Source: Solen grandis
Taxonomy: Eukaryota > Mollusca > Bivalvia > Adapedonta > Solenidae
NCBI GenBank assembly: GCA_021229015.1
Contig: CM037778.1
Span: forward strand, 19,413,214-19,477,213
Length of the DNA: 64,000 nt
Direction: 5' to 3'
Under the pieces are notes generated by a model, which saw only the letters and a list, made by a program, of their open reading frames with translations, had not been told where the DNA came from and made no database searches. The position numbers and the translations under genes were made by a program. Position 1 is the first letter of the stretch. Each line of letters starts with the position of its first letter. Shown here piece by piece: positions 1 through 10,332 of the stretch.

Positions 1-1322
1 GAATATTTATGTGCTGAGGACTTTTGTCTGTGTGATATCTGTGTTATGATGCCATCCAATATGGAAAATGTATGTTGCAAATCGAGTGACTTGTTGTTGG
101 AAATTTAGATTAACTTACGTGCATTACGGACCATACGGACTTTCACACCTTAGTTCTGAATGATTCTGTTTTAGAAGTTGCGTTCATTACCATTCTGGCA
201 TACAAAGGTCATAGGACGAGGGCTCCAGACTCTCTCACTCACGAGTAAGAAAACAATAAAATGATCAAAGTTTAATCTTTTCATAAAATATTTTCATATA
301 TCTGTGCTTTAAGTAATTATAATTACTTTTTGCCTTCCTGTTTCTTTTTGGGGGTAAAATTTCTCCACAACACACATAATTCCCTTCTATATTTCAATGT
401 ATGTACGCAACCGGAAGTGTGTCTGTGACGTCACGATTGTTGTAAAAAAAGTCTCGCGAGACCACGAGACGTAAACAATGTCTGCGCCCATGTCTCGGAG
501 CAAATTGGTGTAAATAGACGTCTTTAACTTGCAATTTCTTTCTTATTACGATTGATTCAATGAAATGAGTAATTAAATTGGTTTATTTACATCAATATCT
601 TTCAATTAAAACCTAGTTGTTATCAGCCGAGCGTATTCCTTTAAACTGTTCTTCTCACCCGAAATGTCTTGTGTGTGAAGTAATTTTACTGAAATAGTGT
701 ATTGATTTTGCCAAATAAGATTTGAGGTTGAAATTTAGTTCATTAATCCAAACGAGTTTGAAAGTGTTCTAAATTTGAAGCTTTTCTAAATCATAAAGAA
801 TAGTATATTTGCAATCACAGAATTTGGTATTTATTTGAATTCTTGTATTGTACCAAGAAAGTTATCAAAGCAGCATCACTGAGGTGGTGATATACTTTGG
901 TGAACTTTATTACATATAAATTCAAACATATAGAATATTTCATAATAGTCACACAAGTCATTGTCCAGTCTTATTATGTCTGTTTACCAGAAACAGTTTA
1001 CATTTTGAAGAAGCTACTATTTACTTATTCAACATTCAGTGATTGATTTCAGATAGTGTAGATAAGTACAGATTGTGTGACCTTTATTTCAGTTGAGTAA
1101 GGTTGGGAATTTGCTTTATAAGTTTGAAGTGATAAGGTGGTGCTCCCTTTAATTTTACATTTGTGTCTTTCATAGGTGCTTATTTCTTTTAAGCACTTAG
1201 CATATTTTACTCAAATGAATGTATTGTGTGTATGGAGTACCATGTTTGCCAAATTTATGTTTTAATAATATATTCTGATTTTGTTTTGAATTTCACTCTT
1301 GAATTACTTTGAGTGTGTGTTC
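1..1322. other. Upstream region of the Gypsy element; no gene recognised
   Basis: AT-rich sequence without a convincing coding region, lying directly upstream of the gag-like reading frame. It may contain leader sequence or part of a 5' LTR. I could not find a direct repeat matching the candidate 3' LTR start (TGTCATTATAG near 10096), so no LTR is claimed. The only notable island is the pair of palindromic promoter-like motifs at 426-461. Confidence 0.5.
426..461. promoter_or_regulatory. CRE palindrome plus TCTCGCGAGA motif
   Basis: A full cAMP-response element TGACGTCA (426-433) is followed 18 bases later by the palindrome TCTCGCGAGA (452-461). Both are known metazoan promoter motifs and both are CpG-containing islands in otherwise AT-rich DNA. 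An ATG follows at 478. This could be a cellular promoter or the promoter of the retroelement leader downstream; the sequence alone does not decide. Confidence 0.4.
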
Positions 1323-3691
1323 ATGTCACTTAGAGTAAATATGGCTCAGGCAGATACAACTGCTGAACTTCATGCTATTCAGGAAGCAGAATTGCAGTAC
1401 TTTGTAGAACAAGTACAGAGATCTGGTAGGTATAGTGTGACCCCATACCCTACAAGTACCCCCATGTCCAACAATGGTGCTAGGCGTTTTGTACATGACA
1501 CTCCTACACCTGTTAGGGAGTATGAGAGACAGAATTTGGTTCCTATTACAGAACCTGTTCCTCCACCAAGACCACCCCCTCCCTTTCTCCTTGCAGCATA
1601 TACATCTCAGTTTGAATCATCTTTTACTGCAACCCCTGCACGTATTCCTATATTACCGCAGTTTACAGGGGAAGGTAAGCCTAGAGAATGTGAATTCGAA
1701 GTCTGGAAATATGACCTTAATTGTCTTTTATGTGGTGGCCAAGGATCCTAAAAACCGATTTTTTACCGGTTTTTACTGATTTTGATCTCAATCGACCAGT
1801 TCAGATTTCAAAAAGTACCAAAAAAATCGGTCGAAAAAAAATCCATAATCCTCGTCTAAAACTTTCAAAATCGGTCCAAACGGTTCATAATAGTCTCTCT
1901 TACACACCAATTGACCTTCTTCTTGAATTTCCGGTGTGCCCTCGGGGCAGGTGTCAGTGGGGGTCAGGCAGGGACACCCGTCTAGGTCATTATTGGGCAG
2001 TTAAGATGAATGGATTGACGGTTTGTACTTAGCGGTTATTTTGACGGTGCCGTGTACTTATCTATGCCGTAATAATGGACCATTGCTTGTTTGCAAACTG
2101 TAACCGGTCGACTTTTAAATGCGGTAATTAATGACAATATCAAAGGCTAATCAAAATGTTTGATCTCCTTAGTAATTTGTAATTTGTAAGAACAAAATAA
2201 AAGAATTAAAAAAAACTGATAACTGTTTGGTGTTATTACTCAACTTTATATTTGGTATATAAGGGGATGGTATCAGTGACAAGGCTGCATTTCGTTGAAA
2301 TGGCTCAGCGCAATTTACTTGCGATGTTTTAAAAATCAAATGACCGGCTTGGCAACCCGGCTCATGATGATAAAGAAAACGGGAGTGGTGACCCAGTAAA
2401 AAGTACATTTCAAAGTCGGACTGGCAACCCGATATGCACACAAATCCGGCCTGGCAAACCGGTCGAAAACACTGGGAATGGGGCAACCCGTGATGCATTT
2501 TCTATTATGAAATGCAATCAAAAAGTAGAAATTACAAATAAAAGGAAGCGGAAACTTAGCGATGGTGCTTCCTCTCAGCAGCAAAACAAACTTACAATTT
2601 ATTGATTCGTTAGAGTCATATACAGACCGTCATATACATGCACTTCCGGTAAACAAACTTTCGATTTCGTAGAGGTAAATATTGCAGAAAAATACCTTAT
2701 TATGCCAACAGGATGCTGAAATATAATAAAAGATCTATTTTCACACTGCAAATGATTCAGGGTATGTTGATTGAAAATATCAATGTTATTTTTTTTTCGT
2801 TTTTTTTTCGGTTATATTTTTTTCGGGGGGGGGGGGGGTCGACCGGTTGAGATTCCAAAATTTTAGGATCCCTGGTGGTGGCTTATACCCAAATCACATT
2901 TTATTGGAGGCCATTCGGACTAGTTTGAAAGGGAAAGCCCGCACTGTTCTTTTGCATTTAGGGGAATGGGCTTCAATTTCTGATATCATTGTTGAACTGG
3001 AAGCCATCTATGGTAATGTTGCTACTTCAGAGGGGCTTAAAGAGGAGTTTATAGTGCAAAGCAACAGTCTCATGAATCTGTTGCTGAGTACAGCCTTAGA
3101 TTGGAGAGACTCCTCACTAATGCCAATTTAGGCATAGACCGTTATACCAAAAATGACATGTTGATGAATCGGCTGTGGTCAGGTCTTCTTGACAGCGATT
3201 TACGGAATGCCACTTGGTATAAATTTGAGTCCATTTCAGACTTCAATATCCTTCGTAGGGAACTACGGCAGATAGAGGAAGACTTCAAAGCCCACAAATC
3301 ATCTTTTGCACCCATGTCAGCACCTAACCCTTCCCCTTCTGTCTCTTCTGCCCCAGTCACATCAAGTTCTACTGTTTCAAAAACTCCTTGCTCTGTAAAC
3401 ATGACTGCAGTGGAAAATAAGATCCTACAGCAGTTAGAAGGACTGACTGCACAGGTTAAAGCTCTAAATACTCGAGTTGGAGCAGTGGAGAAGGAGCTGT
3501 CACAACTCAAAAAGGGAATGTCTGGTTCTTCATCTTGGAACAACAGTAGTCAGTCTGATCGTGGTGGGTATTATAGTGGGCCTCAATCCAGTAAAGGTCA
3601 GGATGTTTGGAAGTCTGAGTGTAGTTCTTCTTCCACAACTTCCTCTAAAGATGATTTAAACCGTCCAAGACCTCCACCCAAGGGCCAGTAG
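1323..3691 (+). pseudogene. gag: PNMA-like Gag of the Gypsy element, interrupted and frameshifted
   Basis: The frame can start at ATG 1323 or ATG 1341. The N-terminal part has a proline-rich stretch and then the start of a PNMA/Ty3-type capsid fold (FTGEGKPRECEFEVWKYD). The capsid is interrupted at 1740 by a hAT element and resumes after 2882 with the helix-rich segment containing LKGKARTVLLHL, the position equivalent to the conserved L-G-A block of PNMA Gags. A one-base shift near 3050 moves the remainder into another frame ending at 3691. A coiled-coil-like stretch (3410-3520) and a Ser/Gln/Gly-rich tail follow. No CCHC zinc knuckle is visible, which is unusual for Gypsy but common in PNMA-type Gags. 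Confidence 0.8.
1740..2874. mobile_element. Non-autonomous hAT element with 8-bp TSD
   Basis: The ends are CAAGGATCCTAAAA (1740) and its near complement TTTTAGGATCCCTG (ending 2874). The 8-bp target duplication GTGGTGGC flanks both sides (1732-1739, 2875-2882). CA-start TIRs plus an 8-bp TSD are the hAT signature. The 1135-bp interior contains only short, unconvincing reading frames and a G12 tract near the right end, so it is probably non-autonomous. It interrupts the Gypsy gag in the capsid region. Confidence 0.9.
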
Positions 3692-3925
3692 GAGGTCAGG
3701 GGACTTATACAGGCCCTTTCATTGTTCCTCTTGTTGGTGATTCCAGCCAGTCAGAAGTTTCAGTAAATGGTCATTGCTGTAAAGCACTTATTGATTCGGG
3801 ATCAATGGTAACCACTGTCATTGAATCTTTCTTTATTTCACTTGCACCCTCTCCTGAGCTTCTTGCTTCAGAAGATTTTGCTCTTGACATAACCAGTGCT
3901 AACGATTCCAAACTTCCATACAAAG
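3688..3925 (+). pseudogene. Retroviral-type aspartic protease fragment
   Basis: Immediately after the gag stop, the -1 frame stays open and contains the catalytic motif LIDSGSMVTTV (about 3787-3820), the single D-S/T-G of a dimeric retropepsin. The frame breaks near 3925, where coding potential continues in the next frame as protease C-terminus plus linker. The gag/pro junction at a -1 frame boundary is the usual retroelement arrangement, but no classic slippery heptamer stands out. Confidence 0.75.
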
Positions 3926-5540
3926 GTTAGTCTTCTCGATCTTTCTGTGCCTTCACTTAACTCTTGTGTCATCACAGTTCCAGTTTTAATTGTTCCAGAC
4001 ACAGGTTATTCAGCAAGTGTTCCATTGCTGGTTGGTACAAATGTTATAAGACACTTATTTTCTCAAAGTACCCAGACTGATATCCCTCTTTGTTGGCAAC
4101 AAGCTTTCTCTGCTATTTCATGTGCCCAATCAGTACCCGTAAAAGCATTCAATCACAAGCCTTTTACGATTCCGCCTCATCAGACCTGTACAGTAAATGG
4201 AAAGGTTAGAAACGTTGGCAAGATGACACTTGGTGTTACAGAAACTCTTGATTCTTCTCACTATCTCAATGTTTGTCCAAGAGTTGTGAATGTTTCTTCT
4301 GGGAAGAACTTCTCCAGGATACCGGTTAGAATATGCAACTTGTCAGCAAGGCCTATTGTGATTCTTCCCAAGTCAGTACTTCGTAGTTTGAAGGAGGTAG
4401 AAGTCATTCGTTCTGTAGATCTATCGGAATGTTCTGATTCTAAATCTCACAATCATGACAAGACATTAGAGGAATTAGGTATTTCAATTCCATCTGAAAA
4501 TCTTTCTCCTGATGAGTTTTCCCAAGCTTCTGACTTTCTTAATCGTTGGAAACACATCTTTTCTGCTGGGTTAACAGACCTTGGTTGTTCCAATACAGTG
4601 GAGCATACTATTGAACTTTCTAACCCTACTCCATTTAAGGAACCTTATCGAAGAATCCCTCCAGGAATGTTTGAAGAGGTTAGAGAGCATATTCAAGAGA
4701 TGTTGAAGGCTGGTGCTATCAGACCTTCAAATAGCCCTTTCTCATCGAATGTCATCTTGATGGTTCTCTGTGTTTTTGCATTGATTTTCGTTGTCTTAAC
4801 AACAATATTGTTAAAGATGCATATGCATTTCCTCGTATCGATGAAACAATTGACTGTCTTTATGGGTCAAAATATTTACCAAATTGGATCTCCACTCTGG
4901 GTATTGGCAAGTCCCTCTCCGGGAATCAGATAAGCCCAAGATAGCCTTTTCAGTAGGTCCTCTTGGTTTCTTTGAATGTGAAAGGATGGCCTTTGGTCTT
5001 ACAAATGCTCCTGCCACCTTTCAAAGGTTGATGGAGCGATGTATGGGCGAACTTCACCTCAGAGAATGTCTCATCTATCTAGATGATGTAATTATTTTTA
5101 GTGACAGTGTTCAGACTCATTTTCAGAGACTTGAAGCAGTTTTCTCTAGATTTGAACAGTGTGGTTTAAAACTCAAAGGTACAAAGTGTGAATTCTTTCA
5201 GCTAGAGGTTACATATCTTGGTCATGTTGTCAGTGCTGATGGTATTAAAACTGATTCGGACAAAATTTCTGCTTTAAAGAATTGGCCTGTTCCAAAATCT
5301 GTTAAAGACCGTCGATCTTTCTTGGGATTCGCTGGCTATTATCGGCGTTTGTGTCAGGATTCTCTCAGATTTCTAAACCTTTGAACGACCTGCTTGTAGG
5401 TCACCCCACAAAGAAGAAAAATAAATCTTCCAAAACTGCTTCTTCTTGGAATTGGGGGTCTGAGAAACAAAAGGCTTTTGACACCATCATTGAGAAGATG
5501 ACAACAGGACCTGTTCTTACATACGCAGATTACACCAAGC
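3926..5540 (+). pseudogene. pol: Reverse transcriptase (pol) with frameshifts
   Basis: The 3926-4750 part carries the protease end, a long linker and the RT entry region (PFKEPYRRIPPGMFEEVREH, then a segment ending KAGAIRPSNSPFSSNVILM). A shift near 4752 and another near 4900 precede the palm: LDLHSGYWQVPLRESDKPKI, then MAFGLTNAPATFQRLME and the catalytic YLDD (5076-5087), followed by the thumb (VTYLGHVVSADGI, FLGFAGYYRR). A further shift near 5358 leads into the tether and the first residues of RNase H, which is cut by an insertion after 5540. This is clearly Gypsy RT and clearly inactivated. Confidence 0.9.
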
Positions 5541-5715
5541 CAGGGTTTTTTTTTCTTAACAAACTGACGCCGATAGTCGGCGTCTTCCCCTGGATTAAAA
5601 TTCCCCATTGAAAACCACTTTTCCCCTTGTAAAGAATTAATTTTTTATCAAAAAGTAATTAAATGCTTAATTTCTACTTTTAAAAATTTATTTCAACTTA
5701 AATCAGCGCTTTTTT

Positions 5716-6892
5716 AGCTCACCTGAGCACAACGTGCTCAAGGTGAGCTTTTCTGATCGCCTTTTGTCCGTCGTGCGTCCGGCGTCAGCAATTGCTTCAA
5801 ACAACATCTCCTCCTAAACGGCTTGGCCAATTTGAAAAATATTTTGCAGGAATGTTCCTTGGATGAAGCTCTACTATAGTTGTATAAATGGTTCTCGTCC
5901 ATTGCATAATTAGGTCACAGGAGCTAAAAATAGATTTTAAAAATGCAAACTTTGAAAATCTTCTGCAAAACTGCAAGGCCTAGAGCTTAGATATTTGGTA
6001 TGTAGCATCATCTTATGGGCCACTACCAAGATTGTACAAATCATAGCCCTATGATGATAAATGACCCCGCACCAGGGGTCACTTGTTTTACATAGAGTTA
6101 TATAGGAAAATCTTAAAAAGTCTTCTTCTATGAATCCATAAGGCCTAGAGCTTAGATATTTGGTATGTAGCATCATCTTATGGGCCACTACCAAGATTGT
6201 ACAAATCATAGCCCTATGGTGATAAATGACCCCGCACCAGGGGTCACTTGTTTTACATAGAGTTATATAGGAAAATCTTAAAAAGTCTTCTTCTATGAAT
6301 CCATAAGGCCTAGAGCTTAGATATTTGGTATGTAGCATCATCTTATGGGCCACTACCAAGATTGTACAAATCATAGCCCTATCAGAGATGGAAAATTCCA
6401 CTCGTCCGCTTGTCCTGCATGCTTTTTTCCTTCTTTGTCTATATTGCAGGACGAGTGAGATTTTTTTGCTCTCCTCCTTTGTCTTTAGTGCAGGACGAGT
6501 AGTAAATTTAAATTTTTTCCAACCCTGCCTATGGTGATAAATGACCCTGCACCAGGGGTCACTTGTTTTACACAGAGTTATATAGGAAAATCTTAAAAAA
6601 TCTTCTTCTATGAATCCATAAGGCCTAGAGCTAAGATTTTTGGTATGTAGTAGCATCTAATGGTTCATTACAAAGATTTTCAAAGTCTTGGCCCTACGGT
6701 GATAAATGACCCTGCGCCCAAGTCTTCTCTGAAACCATATGGCCCATTGCTTAGATATTTGGTGTGTAGTATTGTCAGGGGTAAAATGTTTTAGATTAAG
6801 TTATATCAGAATCCTTGTCTGTTTAAAAACCTTGACATCAGTTGAAGCAATGGTACTCAGGTGAGCAATTCAGGGCCATCATGGCCCTCTTG
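5716..6892 (+). mobile_element. HINE copy 1 (type A core) inside the hAT-like element
   Basis: The 5' end AGCTCACCTGAGCAC folds with GTGCTCAAGGTGAGCT. The 3' end has CTCAGGTGAGC, the hairpin GGGCCATCATGGCCC and CTCTTG. The interior is ~170-bp tandem units (type A, with GGCCTAGAGCTTAGATATTT in each). It contains the MITE at 6383-6527. No protein is encoded; the long minus-strand frame here is only a by-product of the repeat period. Confidence 0.85.
6383..6527. mobile_element. 145-bp MITE with 5-bp TSD CCTAT
   Basis: The ends are CAGAGATGGAAAA and the complement of CAGGGTTGGAAAA, and the TSD CCTAT is at 6378-6382 and 6528-6532. The interior has repeated GCAGGACGAGT-type segments in both orientations. 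The insertion sits inside a type A tandem unit, and the neighbouring units supply the uninterrupted sequence. Ends and TSD length match the larger 5541-7948 element, suggesting the same transposase class. Confidence 0.82.
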
Positions 6893-7086
6893 TTAATGAG
6901 TTTTTGTTTATAAACTATGTACACACGATACCGAGTTATTGTCTGACAGTGTTACTAAAAATAGACATTCACTGCGTCCTAGCATTCGACGCTCGCTGTT
7001 TTGCGATAATGGGTACCAATTGTGACCCGGCATTAGGAACTGTGTATATGCGATAGCGGAAACCAGACAAGTGTTTATTTCCGCCG

Positions 7087-7774
7087 GTGTTTAATGTCAT
7101 CATGTCCCACAACTGGAAAAATTACAATAAAAATATAAAACTATCTGATTCTAAAGACACAAAACGAATAGATACATTTTTTAAGTCGGCGACTTCTGCA
7201 AGCTCCGAAAGTGAGCTAGGTAAGAAAGATGAAGACAAAATTGCAGATGAAAATAAACTCCTAAGTGAAACCGGAAGTGGGCCATATACGTCGTCCGACG
7301 TCGATGAACCAAAACAAACATGTACTAGTGGTACAGTTAGTGGCACTACCTCATTTTCTGAACAGGAACAGTCGTCATGCAAAACTAAAACTACATCAGT
7401 TACTGACTCTCCAATTAAAATTGAAAGTTCAACATCAAAAGAAACAAAAACAGACAGTCGTCGTTTCAGCCAACAAATTTATGAATCTCGGTATACTTGG
7501 CTGTATTATAGTTTGTCCAAAAAAGGTTACATGTGTAAATATTGCGAAATTTTTAAATCCAGAAATGATGTTAATGTGTCCTATGTTTCATGCAGAGCAG
7601 TGTTAGGTGATAATCATTCAAGGAGACTCAAGACTCACAATAAAAGTGAAAGGCCAGCAGTCTCTGGATGCGCTTATGAGAATTAACCTGTGGCCTGATC
7701 GGTTAACAGAAGATGACTATGAACTTATTGTTGATATGTTTAAGGACAGAAAACAAAGAGACATGCCTTTGTAG
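7087..7774 (+). pseudogene. hAT-type transposase N-terminus with zinc finger, frameshifted
   Basis: The frame starts with a Ser/Thr/Lys-rich disordered segment (~120 residues) and then a BED/TTF-like zinc finger: RYTWLYYSLSKKGYMCKYCE supplies C-x2-C, and the H-x5-H pair (HNKSERH) is recovered only by shifting frame near 7650. After that, about 40 more residues read in the shifted frame to a stop near 7774. The RNase-H-like catalytic domain expected of a hAT transposase is absent, so the gene is a truncated remnant. It lies near the right end of the 5541-7948 element, in line with being its own transposase. Confidence 0.6.
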
Positions 7775-7948
7775 GCTAAATAGACCACTTATAAATGAAA
7801 GTAAAAAAGACAGTCAGTGGCATAAACTGTGTTTATTCATGCAAAATGAAGAATACATAATATACTGAATTTTCTCCAAATTTGTATTTTTCGCGTGATT
7901 TTTCCCCTTTTGACCAGCGTCTTCCCCTGTTCCTAAAAAAAAACCCTG

Positions 7949-8408
7949 CAAGCCTTTTATACTGAATATAAATGCCAGCACGCTCGATCTTGGAGCTGTT
8001 CACTACCAGAAGGTGAACGGTGTGGAGAGGATTGTCGCCTATGCCAGTCGAGGTTTATGGCCAAACGATTGAAATTATCCAGCCCATAAGCTTGAATTCC
8101 TTTGCTTGAAATGGTCTGTCCTGGATAAATTTCATGATTACCTTTATGGAAATCAGTTCTTAGTTCGTACAGACAACAATCCTCTGACGTATGTGTTTAC
8201 TTCAGCGAAACTTGATGCTCAGTCTCATCGGTGGTTGGCAGCTCTCACTTCTTACAATTTCACTATGCAGTATCGCTCTGGTAAACATAATATTGATGCA
8301 GCAATTTCAGCTACTGAAGGTGATGAGACAAAGGTTCTCTATCCTGAAGTTCTGAAGGCTTTGTTTCAAGCCTCTCTTGCTGATATCAGAGACTTACCTG
8401 CTGTTTAG
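7949..8408 (+). pseudogene. RNase H domain of the Gypsy pol
   Basis: The sequence resumes the frame cut at 5540 and encodes an RNase H-like fold: a first strand with NINASTLDLGAVHYQ, then KLEFLCLKWSVLDKFHDYLY, the TDNNPLTY motif with a catalytic Asp, and HRWLAALTSYNFTMQYRSGK. The usual D-A-L-S-R end motif is garbled (IDAAISA), and the frame ends at a TAG at 8406-8408, after which the same frame continues into the integrase. It is therefore an in-frame nonsense mutation and not a natural end. Confidence 0.85.
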
Positions 8409-9968
8409 TGTGTGTCAATTTCTCAACAGGTGCTTGATATTCCATCTTCTGAAGATACTGATATTGGTTCTAGTCTCAGTGACATTAACTGGAAAGTTGA
8501 ACAGTCAAATGATCCTTCAATCTCTTGTGTTGTCAGTATTTTCAAGGCTGGTCATAGACCTACTAGTCGTCAGAGTTCACTTGAATCATTCTTGGTACGT
8601 CAGTACTTGCGTGAGTGGAATACTCTTTTCATTAAAGATATTCTTTACAGGAATGGCAAGGTGTCTGGTCATCCAGTAGTTCAGTTGGTTGTTCCTAATA
8701 TTTTTCATGATGTTATCTTTTCTGGATTTCATGATGATGCTGGTCATCAGGGTAGAGATCGAACCCTTTCCCTGATGAATTTCAGATTTTACTGGCCAGG
8801 TCTTGACCATTTTGTTGATGCACGTGTTCGAGAATGTCAAAGGTGTATCCGACGTAAAACTCCTGTTCGGACTGCTGTACCTCTTGTTTCTGTGGAGTCT
8901 TCTTATCCTCTAGAGCTTGTCTGTCTTGATTTTCTTTCTCTTGAAATGTCTTCCGGTGGCTATGAGAATGTACTGGTTATCACAGACCATTTCACACATT
9001 ACGCTCAAGCCATCCCAACCAAAAACCAGACAGCTCATACAACGGCCAAAGTCCTATTTGAACAGTTCATTTGTTATTATGGTTTCCCTGCCCGCTTACA
9101 TAGTGATCAAGGACGCAACTTCGAGAGTGCTGTCATCCAGGAACTGTGTAAGTTGGCTAATACTGACAAGAGTAGGACTACCCCCTACCACCCCCAGGGA
9201 AATGGGATGCCTGAACGATTCAATCAAACCCTCTTGAACATGTTAGGTACTTTGGAAGAATCTCAGAAATCCAACTGGAAGGCTCATGTGTCAGCATTAG
9301 TACATGCATACAATTCTACAAGGCATGAAACCACAGGATTAACTCCTCACTTCTTAATGTTTGGCAGACATCCGCGCATGGCCATTGATGCCTTCTTGGG
9401 AATCGAACCAGAGGAATCCAGAAAGATCCAGAAATCACTCTAGCTATGTTAGAGGGCTTAGAAACCGTTTGAGCTATGCATATAAAGTTGCTAGCCGCGA
9501 ATCTAAGAAGCAAGCTCGTCATCACAAAAAGCGATACGATCTTAAGTCAGGCATGCCAAGATTGAACCAGGTGACCGAGTTCTGGTTAGGAATGTTGGCC
9601 TTAAAGGTAAAAATAAGCTTGCCGGTAAATGGGGCAAAGAGGTTTATGTTGTTCTTTCTCAGCCCAATCCTGATGTCCCAGTTTTTCATGTGAAGAAAGA
9701 GCATTTCAGAAGTTCCCAAAGGACTGTGCATCGGAATCTTCTTTTGCCTTTTATTGGTCTTCCTCTCGGTTCTTCTCAGGGTAACTCTCCTGGTACAAAT
9801 GTCTCTCCTGGTGCAAATGCCTCCATAAGTCCTCAAGGCACCATTCCTGAATCTGTTGAGGCAGGATCACCCACAAAGGTTTCTAATGGTACTTCACCAA
9901 TTTCTCCCTCCTCCAATCAGGCATCTTCTGAAAAATGTCATACCAGAAATGAGGAAATCAAAACTTGA
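8409..9968 (+). pseudogene. Integrase of the Gypsy element with C-terminal tail
   Basis: The N-terminal zinc-binding domain has HDDAGHQGRDRT with C-x2-C in ECQRC. The catalytic core has Asp in CLDFLSL (codon 8928), Asp in HSDQGRNF (codon 9105) and Glu in MPERFNQ (codon 9213), a D,D-35-E spacing. The integrase end motif GLTPHFLMFGRHP follows. The frame breaks near 9440 and again near 9560-9690. The C-terminal region, with a KLAGKW/VVLSQ block resembling the GPY/F module, is in another frame, and a Ser/Pro-rich tail ends near 9968. Confidence 0.88.
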
Positions 9969-10318
9969 TCCTGATGCTGAACCCTCTCTTCCTGGTCGCC
10001 CCGTTTGAAGTAGAAGACAGCCAAAATGGTTGACGTCTTCAGAGTGGGTAACCTGATTTTTTACCCCGTTTGAGACGAGAGACGGTTAAGGGACTGTCAT
10101 TATAGATAATTCACTTATTAGCTGCCCTGAACACTTTTGTGCTAAAGGTGAGCTATTGTGATCGCCCTGTGTCCGGCGTCGTGCGTTGTTAACAATTTTC
10201 TTTAAACAACATCTCCTCTGAAACTACTGGACAGAATTTAACGAAACTTGGCAGGAATGTTCCTTGGGTGAGGCTTTACAAAAGTTGCTAAAATAAAGTT
10301 GATCCATGAAGAACTCTG

Positions 10319-10332
10319 GTTGCCATGGCAAC
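10319..10332. promoter_or_regulatory. Perfect X-box-like palindrome GTTGCCATGGCAAC, first of ~15 copies
   Basis: The 14-bp palindrome GTTGCCATGGCAAC matches the symmetrical RFX-factor X-box consensus. It recurs in every type B half-unit: near 10639, 10958, 11278, 18239, 18558, 27168, 27485, 27808, 28125, 37804, 38123, 38442, 38757 and 48107, with point-mutated versions near 17923 and 52797. Binding is inferred from motif identity only. Confidence 0.5.

Larger units (their letters stand above)
5541..7948 (+). mobile_element. hAT-like DNA transposon remnant with 5-bp TSD
   Basis: The terminal inverted repeats are CAGGGTTTTTTTTT on both ends (5541 onward, and the complement ending at 7948). The flanking 5-bp duplication CAAGC occurs at 5536-5540 and 7949-7953, and removing the element rejoins the RNase H reading frame exactly. 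The interior holds a HINE (5716-6892) and a broken transposase start (7087-7774). CAGGG-type ends with a hAT-style zinc finger fit hAT; the 5-bp duplication fits the hAT subgroup reported with 5-bp rather than 8-bp TSDs. A small hairpin, GACGCCGATAGTCGGCGTC, lies near the left end. Confidence 0.8.
1323..10119 (+). mobile_element. Decayed Ty3/Gypsy LTR retrotransposon, internal region
   Basis: Reading left to right there is a PNMA-like Gag, an aspartic protease, reverse transcriptase (YLDD at 5076-5087), RNase H and an integrase with HHCC and D,D-35-E residues. This order (RT-RH-IN) is diagnostic of Ty3/Gypsy. Removing two insertions (1740-2874 and 5541-7948) restores continuity of the domain order. 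Several frameshifts and one in-frame stop make this copy non-functional. A purine-rich stretch near 10069-10095 followed by TGTCATT may mark the start of a 3' LTR, truncated where the next element begins at 10120. The 5' LTR was not identified. Confidence 0.88.

Noticed and set aside
2169..2584. Overlapping minus-strand frames inside the hAT element
   Set aside because: No transposase motifs, and the region consists of short GGCAACCCGG-type internal repeats.
5937..6656. 239-residue minus-strand reading frame with internal repeats
   Set aside because: It lies wholly in type A tandem units plus the MITE; repetition at a near-multiple of three creates the frame. Similar short frames (10224-10860, 27049-27911, 38051-38412, 45346-45588) recur in every type A/B element.
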